Shown piece after piece: positions 54,318 to 63,500 of a stretch of 64,000 nucleotides of DNA. Source of the stretch: JAXMHN01 sp964578605 (GTDB lineage Bacteria > Verrucomicrobiota > Verrucomicrobiia > Limisphaerales > SIBE01). The notes below the pieces were generated by a model that did no database searches, was not told the DNA's origin, and saw only the letters and a list, made by a program, of their open reading frames with translations. The position numbers were made by a program, and so were the translations under genes. The stretch spans positions 1-64,000 of the forward strand of contig CAZODO010000014.1 of NCBI GenBank assembly GCA_964578605.1. Direction: 5' to 3'. Position 1 is the first letter of the stretch; every line of letters begins with the position of its first letter.

Positions 54318-55303
54318 CTGATCATTGGTTGCTTTGGGTTGGTTTCGGCATCTTTCTCGTCACCATGCTGGCGCTGGACCTCGGCGTCTTCCATCGGAAA
54401 GCGCACGTCGTCCGGTTTAAAGAAGCGCTCTCCTGGACCGCCGTCTGGGTTTCACTTTCCATGCTGTTCGGCGCCGGGGTGTGGCACTTTTTCGGCCCGC
54501 AGAAAGCCCTGGAATTCTACACGGGCTACCTGATCGAGCTTTCGCTCAGCGCGGACAACGTTTTCGTCTTCGTGATGATCTTCACCTATTTCGCCGTCCC
54601 GGTGCAGTATCAGCACAAGGTGCTTTTCTGGGGTGTGCTGGGGGCGTTGATCATGCGGGTGATCATGATCGCGGTGGGCGTGGCGTTGATCGAGCGGTTC
54701 GTCTGGATCCTTTACATCTTTGGCGCGTTCCTGGTGTTGACCGGTTGGAAGATGGTGTTCAGCCAAGGGGAGGCGGTGCAACCGGATAAGAACCCCGTGG
54801 TGCGATGGTTCACGCGAACGGTGCCTCTCACCTCCCATTATCGCGAGGGCCGGTTCATGGTCCGGGAAAACGGGCGTCTGATGGCGACGCCTCTGTTGGT
54901 GGTGCTGATCTGCGTGGAGGTCAGCGATCTGGTGTTCGCGGTGGACTCGATCCCCGCCATCTTCGCCGTGACGCTCGATCCGTTCATTATCTACACCTCC
55001 AATGCTTTTGCGGTCATGGGTTTGCGCTCCCTTTACTTTGTCCTGGCAGGCGTGATGAACCGGTTCTGTTACTTGCGTCCGGGGCTCGGGGTTGTGCTTG
55101 GGTTTGTGGGGACTAAAATGCTCCTGGCGCATACGCCCTACAAGATCGATACCTTTGTTTCGCTGGCCGTCGTCGCGGGCGTGTTAACGATCGCCATCGT
55201 GGCGTCCCTGATCCGGACACGCGCCGGGAACCGGCGCGCTTCCTCGGTGGAGACGCCGCCGCACGCTGCCGCGGCCATCGAGCCGTTGCGCGAGAAGCAT
55301 TGA
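54314..55303 (+). CDS. TerC-family integral membrane protein
   Basis: The 329-residue protein has eight or so membrane segments with the TerC motifs IELSLSADNVFVFVMIF and EVSDLVFAVDSIPAIFAV, whose acidic residues bind metal. TerC/Alx proteins export manganese or support tellurium resistance and metalation of exported enzymes. No yybP-ykoY riboswitch was seen upstream; the gene is coupled to exoD by ATGA. Confidence 0.93.
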   Translation: MTDHWLLWVGFGIFLVTMLALDLGVFHRKAHVVRFKEALSWTAVWVSLSMLFGAGVWHFFGPQKALEFYTGYLIELSLSADNVFVFVMIFTYFAVPVQYQHKVLFWGVLGALIMRVIMIAVGVALIERFVWILYIFGAFLVLTGWKMVFSQGEAVQPDKNPVVRWFTRTVPLTSHYREGRFMVRENGRLMATPLLVVLICVEVSDLVFAVDSIPAIFAVTLDPFIIYTSNAFAVMGLRSLYFVLAGVMNRFCYLRPGLGVVLGFVGTKMLLAHTPYKIDTFVSLAVVAGVLTIAIVASLIRTRAGNRRASSVETPPHAAAAIEPLREKH

Positions 55304-55422
55304 AGCGCCAACCCTTGGCCTGCTTCCCTCCGTGGCATCCGGGCCATCCGCGGTGAATTAAACCGAGTTGAAGGTGCGCGAGGAGCGTTGACTTCAGAGA
55401 GCTGTTTGTTTTGCTGGGCGCC

Positions 55423-58400
55423 ATGAATTGGCCCGTTTGGGCAGGCACTCTTGGGATGTTGTGTCTGGGCGTGAAGGACGCGCGGAGTGCCGCCAGCCCT
55501 GTTGGGTCGCAGCAATTGGGGTTTCGGCTGGCGTCGGTTCAGCCGCTGGGCACAGGCAAGCCCGGTTTCACACTCCTTTCGCCTCAGGAAACGGGTGTTT
55601 GGTTTACCAACCTCCTCCAAGGCGACGCGTTCCTGACGAACGCCGTGGCCCATAACGGGTCGGGTCTGACGCTCGGCGACGTCAATGGCGACGGGTGGAC
55701 GGACGTTTACTTGTGCGGATTGCAGAGTTCCAACCGGCTATTCTATAACCTCGGGAACTGGCGTTTCGGGGAGGCCGAACTGGGCGAAGCGGCCTGTGCG
55801 GGCCAGTTCTCGACCGGAGCGGCACTTGTGGATGTGGACGGGGACGTCGATCTCGATCTGCTGGTCAACGGCATCGCTGCCGGGACAAGGCTCTTCCTGA
55901 ATGATGGGCAGGGGCGTTTTAAAGAGAGCCGTGACGCGGGCCTGTCACGCACGGCATCGGCGACTTCGTTGGCCTTGGCCGATATCGATGGCGATGGGGA
56001 TCTAGACCTCTACTGCCCGCACTATATCGACATCATGCACCTGGCCGACCCGACCACCCGCTTCTCGGTCATGATGCGCAACGGCCGCTGGGTGGTGCTC
56101 AAGGTGAATGACGAACCAGCAACCTTGCCCAAGTGGAAAGACCGGTTCGAAGTGCTGCCGGGCGGGCGAGTGCGCGAGTTGCCGGAGGTGCATGGTTTTT
56201 ACCGCAACGACGGGAAAGGCCGGTTTGCGGCCATCGAATACGAAAAGGGCCTTTACAGCGATTCGGACGGCAAGCCTTTGGCCCCTGCTCGCGACTGGGG
56301 GTTGGCCGCGATGTTCCGCGACCTGAACGGGGATGGCGCTCCAGACCTCTACGTCTGCAACGATAACGCTTCGCCCGACCGGATTTGGATCAACTCAGGC
56401 CGGGGGACCTTCCGGGCGATTGGCCCGCTGGCGCTTCGGCACACCAGCCGGTCGTCTATGGGAATCGACATGGCCGACGTGAACCGGGACGGACGCGACG
56501 ACATCTTCGTTCTCGACATGATTGCCCGCGAACACCCGCGCCGAATGAGGCAATTGGTGCGAGACCATTCGCCTCCGGAAGAGTTCGAGCAGATTGCCGC
56601 CCGGCCACGGTACAATCGCAATATGCTCTTCTTGCAGCGGGCGGATGGCTCGTTCGCGGAAGTGGCGCTGATGGCCGGAGTGCCCGCCACGGGATGGTCC
56701 TGGTGCCCCGTCTTTTTGGATGTGGACCTGGATGGCTACGAGGATTTGCTCGTCAGCAACGGGTTCAGCTTCGACGTGATGGATCAGGATAGCACCGACC
56801 AAATCCGAACGCTCCGCATGCCGCGCGATCAACTCCAGCGCTCCCGCCAGAAACATCCCTCGTGGTTCACGCCCAACGCCGCCTTTCGCAACCAGGGGGA
56901 TGGGAGATTCGAACCTGCGGCGCAGGAATGGAGATTTGACCTGGTCGGAGTCTCAAACGGCATGGCCCTGGGCGACCTGGATAACGACGGCGATCTGGAC
57001 ATCGTACTGAACAATTTGAATGCCGTCGCGAGTCTGTTGCGCAATGATAGCAGCGCGCCTCGCGTCGCGGTGCGTCTCAAAGGCATCGGCGGCAACACGC
57101 AGGGCATCGGCGCCCGGCTGACTTTGGTCAGCGATCATTTGACGCAGTCCCAGGAAATGATCGCAGGCGGCCGTTACATGTCGAGCGACCAGGTGATGCG
57201 AGTCTTCGCTCTGCCGGACGCCTCCTCCCGTCCGGCAAGGCTCGAAGTGCGCTGGCGCAACGGGGACCAAAGCGTCATCACAAACGTGCAGCCGAACCAC
57301 CTTTACGAGATTGATCAAAGGCAGGCGTCGAAGGCGGTTCCTGCCACGAATTCTCCCCGCGAGACGCCGTTCTTCGAGGACGCGTCCGCGCTGCTCGGGC
57401 ACACGCATAAAGAAGAACCGTTCGACGACTGGTCAAGGCAACCGCTCTTGCCCCACCGGCTCAGCCGGTTCGGTCCTGGCCTGGCCTGGTGCGACCTGAA
57501 TGGGGATGGCTGGGAAGACCTGGTCATAACGAGCGGGCAAGGAGGGCGGTTGACGGCGCTGATCAATAAAAAGGGAACCCGGTTCGAATCCTTGACGAAT
57601 GCCCCGTCCATCCCCGCCGGTCAGGGCGCCGTGCCGGAATTCTGGCCGATCGGCGGTTTAAATCCGGGTCCGGTGGCGCTCGCGGATGTGGATCGGGATG
57701 GGGATCTGGACGTTTTCGTTGGCGGGCGGTTCACCGCCGGACAGTATCCGACACCGGTTCCATCGGCTCTGCTCATCAACAACGATGGCACCCTTGCACC
57801 GAGCCCTCACTGGGTCGGCGCCGCCCAGTCCATCGGACTCGTTTGCGGGGCCACCTTTGCAGATCTGGACGACGATGGCTGGCCTGATCTCGCGCTCGCC
57901 GTCGATTGGGGGCCGGTGCGCGTTCTTCGCAATGAACGAGGCCGGTTCACCGACGTCACGAAGGCATGGGGATTTGCCGAAATGACCGGGCGTTGGACGA
58001 GCGTTGTGGCGGGCGATTTCGACGGCAACGGCGCGCTCGATCTGGCGGCGGGTAACTGGGGCCGGAACACGGCCCATGAGTTCTACTCTCCCGGCCCTTG
58101 GCGCCTCTTTTACGGCGACTGGAATCGTGACGGTGTGGTGGACATCATCGAGGCGGCTCAGAGTGGGACGGATTGGCTGCCGATGCGGGACAGACGAGCC
58201 CTGGCGCTGGCCTTCCCGGATTTGCCAAGCCGGTTCGCCACTCACCAGGCCTTTGGCATGGCTACGGTGAAGCAGATCCTCGGCGAAGCGTTCAAACAGA
58301 CCGCCTGGGTCGAAGCCACACGACTGGAGTCGGCGATTTTCGTCAACCGCGGGTCACGGTTCGAATTCAAGCCTTTGCCTGGCGAAGCGCAGCGGACACC

Positions 58401-58965
58401 GGTCTTTGGGATCAACGTCGCCGACTTCGACGGTGACGGGATCGAGGACCTGTTCGTGGCGCAGAACTTTTTCGGAACGGCCTCGGAACATTCGCGCGAG
58501 GATGCAGGGATTGGCCTCTGGATGCGGGGGGACGGAAAGGGCGGGATGAAGCCGCTCGAGGGGACTGTGGCCGGTGTGACTGTCTGGGGCGAACAACGAG
58601 GAACCGCCGTCGCGGACTTCAATCACGATGGCCGGGTGGATCTGGCTGTGTCGCAGAACAACAGTGCGACCAAGCTCTTCGTTAACCGGGGCGGAAAACA
58701 GGGCTTGCGGGTCACTTTGGCGGGCCCAGTTGGGAACCCGAATGCCGTCGGGGCGCATCTCAGGCTGGTCTATTCGGGCGAGCGAATGGGGCCGGTCAGA
58801 GCCATTCAAGCCGGTTCCGGGTACCGGTCGCAAGACGCGGCAGGGCAAGTGCTGGGTCTTGCGGAACCGCCCAAGGCGCTTTGGATACGCTGGCCTGGAG
58901 GGAAAGAAGAACGTATGCCTATTGCCGCGGAGACGACTGAACTTCACCTTGCTTTCGCCCCATGA
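55423..58965 (+). CDS. Large secreted FG-GAP/VCBS repeat protein with two UnbV/ASPIC domains
   Basis: The 1180-residue protein has a signal peptide (VWAGTLGMLCLGVKDARSA) and many calcium-binding FG-GAP blades (LGDVNGDGWTDVYL, DIDGDGDLDLYC and others), forming two propellers. Two ASPIC/UnbV domains are visible, at about residues 545-640 (GIGARLTLVSDHL) and at the C-terminus (NAVGAHLRLVYSG). Such CRTAC1-like proteins are abundant in Verrucomicrobia and Planctomycetes; roles in adhesion or polymer binding are presumed. The ATG at 55423 is used. The stop overlaps the next gene as ATGA. Confidence 0.92.
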   Translation: MNWPVWAGTLGMLCLGVKDARSAASPVGSQQLGFRLASVQPLGTGKPGFTLLSPQETGVWFTNLLQGDAFLTNAVAHNGSGLTLGDVNGDGWTDVYLCGLQSSNRLFYNLGNWRFGEAELGEAACAGQFSTGAALVDVDGDVDLDLLVNGIAAGTRLFLNDGQGRFKESRDAGLSRTASATSLALADIDGDGDLDLYCPHYIDIMHLADPTTRFSVMMRNGRWVVLKVNDEPATLPKWKDRFEVLPGGRVRELPEVHGFYRNDGKGRFAAIEYEKGLYSDSDGKPLAPARDWGLAAMFRDLNGDGAPDLYVCNDNASPDRIWINSGRGTFRAIGPLALRHTSRSSMGIDMADVNRDGRDDIFVLDMIAREHPRRMRQLVRDHSPPEEFEQIAARPRYNRNMLFLQRADGSFAEVALMAGVPATGWSWCPVFLDVDLDGYEDLLVSNGFSFDVMDQDSTDQIRTLRMPRDQLQRSRQKHPSWFTPNAAFRNQGDGRFEPAAQEWRFDLVGVSNGMALGDLDNDGDLDIVLNNLNAVASLLRNDSSAPRVAVRLKGIGGNTQGIGARLTLVSDHLTQSQEMIAGGRYMSSDQVMRVFALPDASSRPARLEVRWRNGDQSVITNVQPNHLYEIDQRQASKAVPATNSPRETPFFEDASALLGHTHKEEPFDDWSRQPLLPHRLSRFGPGLAWCDLNGDGWEDLVITSGQGGRLTALINKKGTRFESLTNAPSIPAGQGAVPEFWPIGGLNPGPVALADVDRDGDLDVFVGGRFTAGQYPTPVPSALLINNDGTLAPSPHWVGAAQSIGLVCGATFADLDDDGWPDLALAVDWGPVRVLRNERGRFTDVTKAWGFAEMTGRWTSVVAGDFDGNGALDLAAGNWGRNTAHEFYSPGPWRLFYGDWNRDGVVDIIEAAQSGTDWLPMRDRRALALAFPDLPSRFATHQAFGMATVKQILGEAFKQTAWVEATRLESAIFVNRGSRFEFKPLPGEAQRTPVFGINVADFDGDGIEDLFVAQNFFGTASEHSREDAGIGLWMRGDGKGGMKPLEGTVAGVTVWGEQRGTAVADFNHDGRVDLAVSQNNSATKLFVNRGGKQGLRVTLAGPVGNPNAVGAHLRLVYSGERMGPVRAIQAGSGYRSQDAAGQVLGLAEPPKALWIRWPGGKEERMPIAAETTELHLAFAP

Positions 58966-59723
58966 ACTTCTTTGCCATGCTCGCGGGAAGCGCCCTGATA
59001 TCGCTGGCCCTGTTTGAGGCTGGCTGCAGTCGCCAACCACCCGCGGTGCAACTGACGCCTCTCACAAACATGGTGCCGATCAAAGCCGGGAGTTTCCGTC
59101 GGGGGAACCACACGGTGACTTTGACTCGGGACTTCTGGCTGGGCCGACACGAGGTCACCCAAGCGGAGTACCTGGCTGTCGCAGGCTCCAATCCGAGCCG
59201 GTTTACCAATGATCTCGCACGCCCGGTCGAAAGGGTGCGTTTCACGGAAGCCTCTGCATTCTGCGCGGCGCTCACCGAGCGCGAGCGCCAGGCAAGGCGA
59301 CTGCCGCCGAATTTCGAGTACCGCCTGCCCACGGAAGCAGAATGGGAATACGCCTGCCGAGCGGGCACGACGAATTGGTACAGCTTCGGCGACGACATTG
59401 CCGTCGCGGACCAGTACGCCTGGACCCTGGAAAACAGCGACGGGACAAGCCATCCCGCCGGTCAGAAACGCCCCAACCCGTGGGGCCTCCAGGACATGCA
59501 CGGGAACGTCTGGGAGTGGTGTTCGGACTGGTTCGTTCCGTTTCCTTCTGCGGATGCGAGCGACCCGGTCGGCCCTCCGAATGGGAAGTTCAAAGTCTTC
59601 CGCGGCGGCGGCTGGAATAATCCGATCGAAATGGCACGCGCGGCCAACCGTTTCATGATGGTCCCCACGAATGGAATTCACTTCGTCGGCTTCCGCCTCG
59701 CCTTGGGGCAAAGAGCGCCCTAG
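58962..59723 (+). CDS. FGE-sulfatase-domain lipoprotein
   Basis: The 253-residue protein has a lipobox (LFEAGC, cysteine 22) and a formylglycine-generating-enzyme-like domain: WLGRHEVTQAEYLAV, YRLPTEAEWEYACRAGT, GLQDMHGNVWEWCSDWF and FRGGGWNN. True FGE uses two cysteines for sulfatase activation; here they are not clear, so a binding role is as likely. ATGA coupling to the FG-GAP/UnbV gene suggests joint function in the envelope. Confidence 0.88.
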   Translation: MNFFAMLAGSALISLALFEAGCSRQPPAVQLTPLTNMVPIKAGSFRRGNHTVTLTRDFWLGRHEVTQAEYLAVAGSNPSRFTNDLARPVERVRFTEASAFCAALTERERQARRLPPNFEYRLPTEAEWEYACRAGTTNWYSFGDDIAVADQYAWTLENSDGTSHPAGQKRPNPWGLQDMHGNVWEWCSDWFVPFPSADASDPVGPPNGKFKVFRGGGWNNPIEMARAANRFMMVPTNGIHFVGFRLALGQRAP

Positions 59724-59788
59724 GCGCCGCCGCCTCCATAAATATTGGATTGATCGTGGGAAGGGGTCGGGTTCATTTTCGAAGGGCT

Positions 59789-60655
59789 ATGCTTCTTGTC
59801 CGAACGGTCGGAGCCATGCGGGTACTATCGAAACGTTGGCGTCTGTTGGGCGCGCGCATCGGCTTCGTGCCAACCATGGGGGCGCTGCATGCGGGGCACG
59901 TCAGCTTGATCCGGCACGCAAGGCGCCTCGTCGGCAATAAGGGAAGGGTCGTAGTCAGTATCTACGTGAACCCGGTCCAGTTCGGGCCCAACGAAGATTT
60001 CAAGCGGTATCCGCGCGATCTCGAGGGGGATTCTCGCCAATGCCGGGCCGCGGGGGTGGACGCCATCTTTGCGCCGTCGGATGCGCAGATGTATCCCGCA
60101 AGGTCCGGAGGATCATTCAGCACCTGCGTCGTGGAGGAGAAGCTCTCAACGGTCATGGAAGGCGGCTCGCGCCCGACCCATTTTCGCGGCGTTACGACAG
60201 TCGTCGCGAAGCTTTTCAACATTGTCGAACCAGACGTGGCCGTGTTTGGGGCCAAGGATTATCAGCAGGCGGCTGTTGTGAAACGCATGGCTCACGACCT
60301 GAACTTCCGCGTGAAGATCGCGGTGGCGCCGACGCTCCGCGAACCTGACGGCTTGGCGATGAGTTCGAGGAACCGCTATTTGGCCCCGGAAGAACGTTCC
60401 CAGGCCCTTGCCCTATGGCAGGCCCTTCAGCTGGCTCGCCGACGTGTTCGTTCTTCGCGGACCGGTCTAAGAGCAGACGCCCTGCAAACCGAACTCGCGG
60501 CCTTTATCAGCGGCCACCCGTCGGCTCGGGTAGATTACATCATTGTATTTGACCCGCGGACGCTGGAACCTGTCCAGGTTGCCCAGCGCGGCACGCACCT
60601 CGCCCTTGCTGTGTGGATCGGAAAGACACGCCTGATAGACAATGCGAGGCTGTGA
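59789..60655 (+). CDS. panC: Pantothenate synthetase
   Basis: The 288-residue protein has the PanC signatures FVPTMGALHAGHVSLI with the HxGH motif, SIYVNPVQFGPNEDF, FGAKDYQQ and LAMSSRNRYL (KMSKS-like). It joins pantoate and beta-alanine with ATP in coenzyme A synthesis. The ATG at 59789 has a GAAGG site and aligns with the family; codons further upstream are unlikely. nadB follows by 27 bp, so cofactor genes form an operon. Confidence 0.95.
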   Translation: MLLVRTVGAMRVLSKRWRLLGARIGFVPTMGALHAGHVSLIRHARRLVGNKGRVVVSIYVNPVQFGPNEDFKRYPRDLEGDSRQCRAAGVDAIFAPSDAQMYPARSGGSFSTCVVEEKLSTVMEGGSRPTHFRGVTTVVAKLFNIVEPDVAVFGAKDYQQAAVVKRMAHDLNFRVKIAVAPTLREPDGLAMSSRNRYLAPEERSQALALWQALQLARRRVRSSRTGLRADALQTELAAFISGHPSARVDYIIVFDPRTLEPVQVAQRGTHLALAVWIGKTRLIDNARL

Positions 60656-60682
60656 AGCCAGGGCTGCAAACTCGGAAGCTTT

Positions 60683-62296
60683 ATGTCCAGTAGCGCTAAA
60701 CAGTTCGATTTCATCGTGATCGGCAGCGGTGTGGCCGGTCTCACCTTTGCGCTCCAAACCGCTTCGCGTGGGCGCGTCGCCATTATCACCAAGAAAGACC
60801 GGGCCGAATCGAACACGAACTACGCCCAAGGTGGCATCGCATCGGTGACGTCGAAGGAAGACACCTTCCAGATGCACGTCCTGGACACGCTTACCGCCGG
60901 CGCCGGTCTGTGCAAGGAAGAGGTGGTGCGCACCATTGTGGAACAAGGGCCCGAGCGCATCGCCGAATTGATCGACCTGGGGATGAAGTTTACGGAGCGT
61001 GAAGTGCCAGCGCCGGCAGGAGGCCGCGAGTTGGATCTCGGCCGAGAAGGGGGGCACTCGAAACGTCGTATCCTCCACGCGCAAGACATTACCGGCCGGG
61101 AAGTGGAGCGGGCGCTATTGAACGCTATTGCGGAGCAGCCGAGCATCGAGGTGTTCGAGAACCACAACGCGATCGATCTGATCACGACCCAGAAACTCGG
61201 CCGTTCCGGGGTGAACCGCTGCGTGGGCGTGTACGTGCTCGACAAGCTCCGCCAGCAGGTTGAGACCTTTTCCGCGCCTTGTGTCATCCTTGCCACGGGC
61301 GGCTGTGGGAAGGTTTACCTCTATACGACAAACCCGGATATTGCGGCCGGGGACGGTGTTGCCATGGCCTATCGGGCCGGCGCCGCGGTTGCGAACATGG
61401 AATTTATCCAGTTTCACCCCACGTGCTTGTATCATCCCCGCGCGAAATCCTTCCTGATCAGTGAAGCGGTCAGGGGCGAAGGCGCCATCCTCAAGACGGT
61501 CGAGGGCCACGAGTTCATGGATGCGTATCACCCGTTGAAATCACTGGCGCCTCGAGACGTGGTGGCGCGAGCGATCGACAGCGAAATGAAACGCAGCGGT
61601 GCGGATCATGTGGCCCTGGACATCACGCACAAGCCGGCCCGGTTCATCATTGATCGCTTTCCGAATATTTATGCCACCTGCCTGGGGTACGGCATCGACA
61701 TCACCAAGGAACCGATCCCCGTCGTCCCAGCCGCCCATTACCAATGCGGGGGCGTCCTTACCAGCGTGGACGGTCAGACCGAGATCGCCGGTCTCTATGC
61801 CGTGGGCGAGGTGGCCTGCACCGGTCTTCACGGAGCCAACCTCCTGGCCAGCAATTCGCTCCTGGAAGCCCTGGTTTGTTCGCATCTCGCCGCTCAACAC
61901 GCCATTGCCACGAAAGCCGGGCCGCCAGAGAAGAACCTGCCGGAATGGCATTCAGGCGATGCTTCGAACCCGGACGAACTGGTGGTCGTGTCGCATAACT
62001 GGGACGAAATCCGGCGCCTCATGTGGGATTATGTGGGGATTGTGCGCACGAATCGGCGGCTGCAGCGCGCCCGGAAGCGCATCGCCAATCTCCAGGCCGA
62101 AATCCACGAGTATTACTGGGATTTTGTGGTTACCAGCGATCTTCTTGAGCTCCGCAACATCGCCACCGTCGCCGAATTGATCGTGGAATGTGCCCTGATT
62201 CGACCGGAAAGCCGCGGGTTGCACTACAACCTCGATTACCCGGACCAAGACGAAGCCTGGGGCCGGCGCGACACCATCCTGCGGCGGGGTTCGTGA
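60683..62296 (+). CDS. nadB: L-aspartate oxidase
   Basis: The 537-residue flavoprotein has the FAD motif IGSGVAGLTFALQTASRGRV, NYAQGGIASV, the active-site region QFHPTCLYHP and the second FAD motif GLHGANLLASNSLLE, with a helical C-terminal domain. It oxidises aspartate to iminoaspartate, the first step of NAD synthesis. A GGAAG site precedes the ATG. nadA and nadC are not in the window. Confidence 0.96.
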   Translation: MSSSAKQFDFIVIGSGVAGLTFALQTASRGRVAIITKKDRAESNTNYAQGGIASVTSKEDTFQMHVLDTLTAGAGLCKEEVVRTIVEQGPERIAELIDLGMKFTEREVPAPAGGRELDLGREGGHSKRRILHAQDITGREVERALLNAIAEQPSIEVFENHNAIDLITTQKLGRSGVNRCVGVYVLDKLRQQVETFSAPCVILATGGCGKVYLYTTNPDIAAGDGVAMAYRAGAAVANMEFIQFHPTCLYHPRAKSFLISEAVRGEGAILKTVEGHEFMDAYHPLKSLAPRDVVARAIDSEMKRSGADHVALDITHKPARFIIDRFPNIYATCLGYGIDITKEPIPVVPAAHYQCGGVLTSVDGQTEIAGLYAVGEVACTGLHGANLLASNSLLEALVCSHLAAQHAIATKAGPPEKNLPEWHSGDASNPDELVVVSHNWDEIRRLMWDYVGIVRTNRRLQRARKRIANLQAEIHEYYWDFVVTSDLLELRNIATVAELIVECALIRPESRGLHYNLDYPDQDEAWGRRDTILRRGS

Positions 62297-62321
62297 GCCT
62301 GTCGCGCTTCGGCCAGGGCGC

Positions 62322-63500
62322 CTATCGGTCGACCTCGCCCAACACAATGTCGATGCTGCCGAGGATGATCACCACGTCGGCCACGGTGTGGCCCAGGCAC
62401 ATGTCCTCCAGGACGGTCAGGTTGATCAAGCTGGGAGGGCGCACCCGGTAGCGATACGGATTAGGCGACCCGTCGCTGACGACGTAGAAACCTAGTTCGC
62501 CTTTCGGCGACTCAATCCGCCCGTAAGCTTCCCCAACCTTCGGCCGGAAGCCGCGGATCTTGGTCTTGGGATCGAGAACCGGGCCGGGGGGGATTCCGCG
62601 AAGGGCCTGGTCGAGAATTTTGACCGACTCGCGCATCTCAAGCAGGCGCACCATGTACCGGTCGTAGACATCGCCATGTTCGCCTAACGGCACACGGAAC
62701 GGAAAGCGTTCGTAAATGCCGTATCGATCCACCTTCCGAATATCGTAATTGACGCCACTGGCGCGCAACATGGGGCCGGTAATGCCCGCATTCGTGGCTA
62801 ATTCGGCGGAAAGCTTGCCCACGTGCTGCGTGCGGGCCATCAGGATCTCGTTCTCCGCCAGCAACCGTTCAAACTCGTCCAGGAACACCGGAAATTCCGC
62901 CGCCAAACGCTGCGCCGCCTCAATCCAGCCGGGCGGGAGGTCGCATCGGCATCCCCCAAAACGCATGTAATTGCACATCATGCGCGCGCCGGTCAGTGCT
63001 TCAAAAAGGTCCAGGATCTTCTCCCGCTCGCGAAAGGCATACATGAGCGGGGTGCCGGAAGCGCCCATATCCTGCAGCAGAAACCCGATCAGGCAGGCGT
63101 GGTTGAGCAGGCGTGTCAGTTCGGCCGTGATCACGCGGAGGTACTCCGCTCGTTCCGGAACCTGAAACCCGGCCAGCTTTTCCACCGTCAACGCGTACGC
63201 CCAATTGTTCGTCAGCGAACAGAAGTAATCCAGGCGGTCCGTATAAGGCATGGACGCCAGGTAAGTGGTCTTTTCGGCGATCTTTTCGTGGTTGCGATGC
63301 AAGTAGCCGAAGACCGGTTTCAGCTTAACGACCCGCTCGCCGTCCAGGGCAACGTCCATCCGGAAAACGCCGTGGGTGGACGGATGCTGCGGCCCCATCG
63401 AAACTTCGAACAAGCCATCCTGGCCGTCTCCCGACGACAGGACAGCCGCCGCAGGCGCGCTGCCTGGTCTCTGAACGTCTTCCTCGACGGGACGAGTCAC
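62322..63500 (-). CDS. nuoD: NADH-quinone oxidoreductase subunit D
   Basis: The 392-residue protein is the 49-kDa subunit of complex I: GPQHPSTHGVFR, YLHRNHEKIAEKTTY, TRLLNHACLIGFLLQDMGA and GFRPKVGEAYGRIESPKGE. It forms the quinone-binding site with NuoB. Residues 1-30 are a low-complexity extension. The GTG start overlaps the nuoC stop as GTGA. It converges with nadB, with a 25-bp gap. Confidence 0.96.
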   Translation of the reverse strand: MTRPVEEDVQRPGSAPAAAVLSSGDGQDGLFEVSMGPQHPSTHGVFRMDVALDGERVVKLKPVFGYLHRNHEKIAEKTTYLASMPYTDRLDYFCSLTNNWAYALTVEKLAGFQVPERAEYLRVITAELTRLLNHACLIGFLLQDMGASGTPLMYAFREREKILDLFEALTGARMMCNYMRFGGCRCDLPPGWIEAAQRLAAEFPVFLDEFERLLAENEILMARTQHVGKLSAELATNAGITGPMLRASGVNYDIRKVDRYGIYERFPFRVPLGEHGDVYDRYMVRLLEMRESVKILDQALRGIPPGPVLDPKTKIRGFRPKVGEAYGRIESPKGELGFYVVSDGSPNPYRYRVRPPSLINLTVLEDMCLGHTVADVVIILGSIDIVLGEVDR

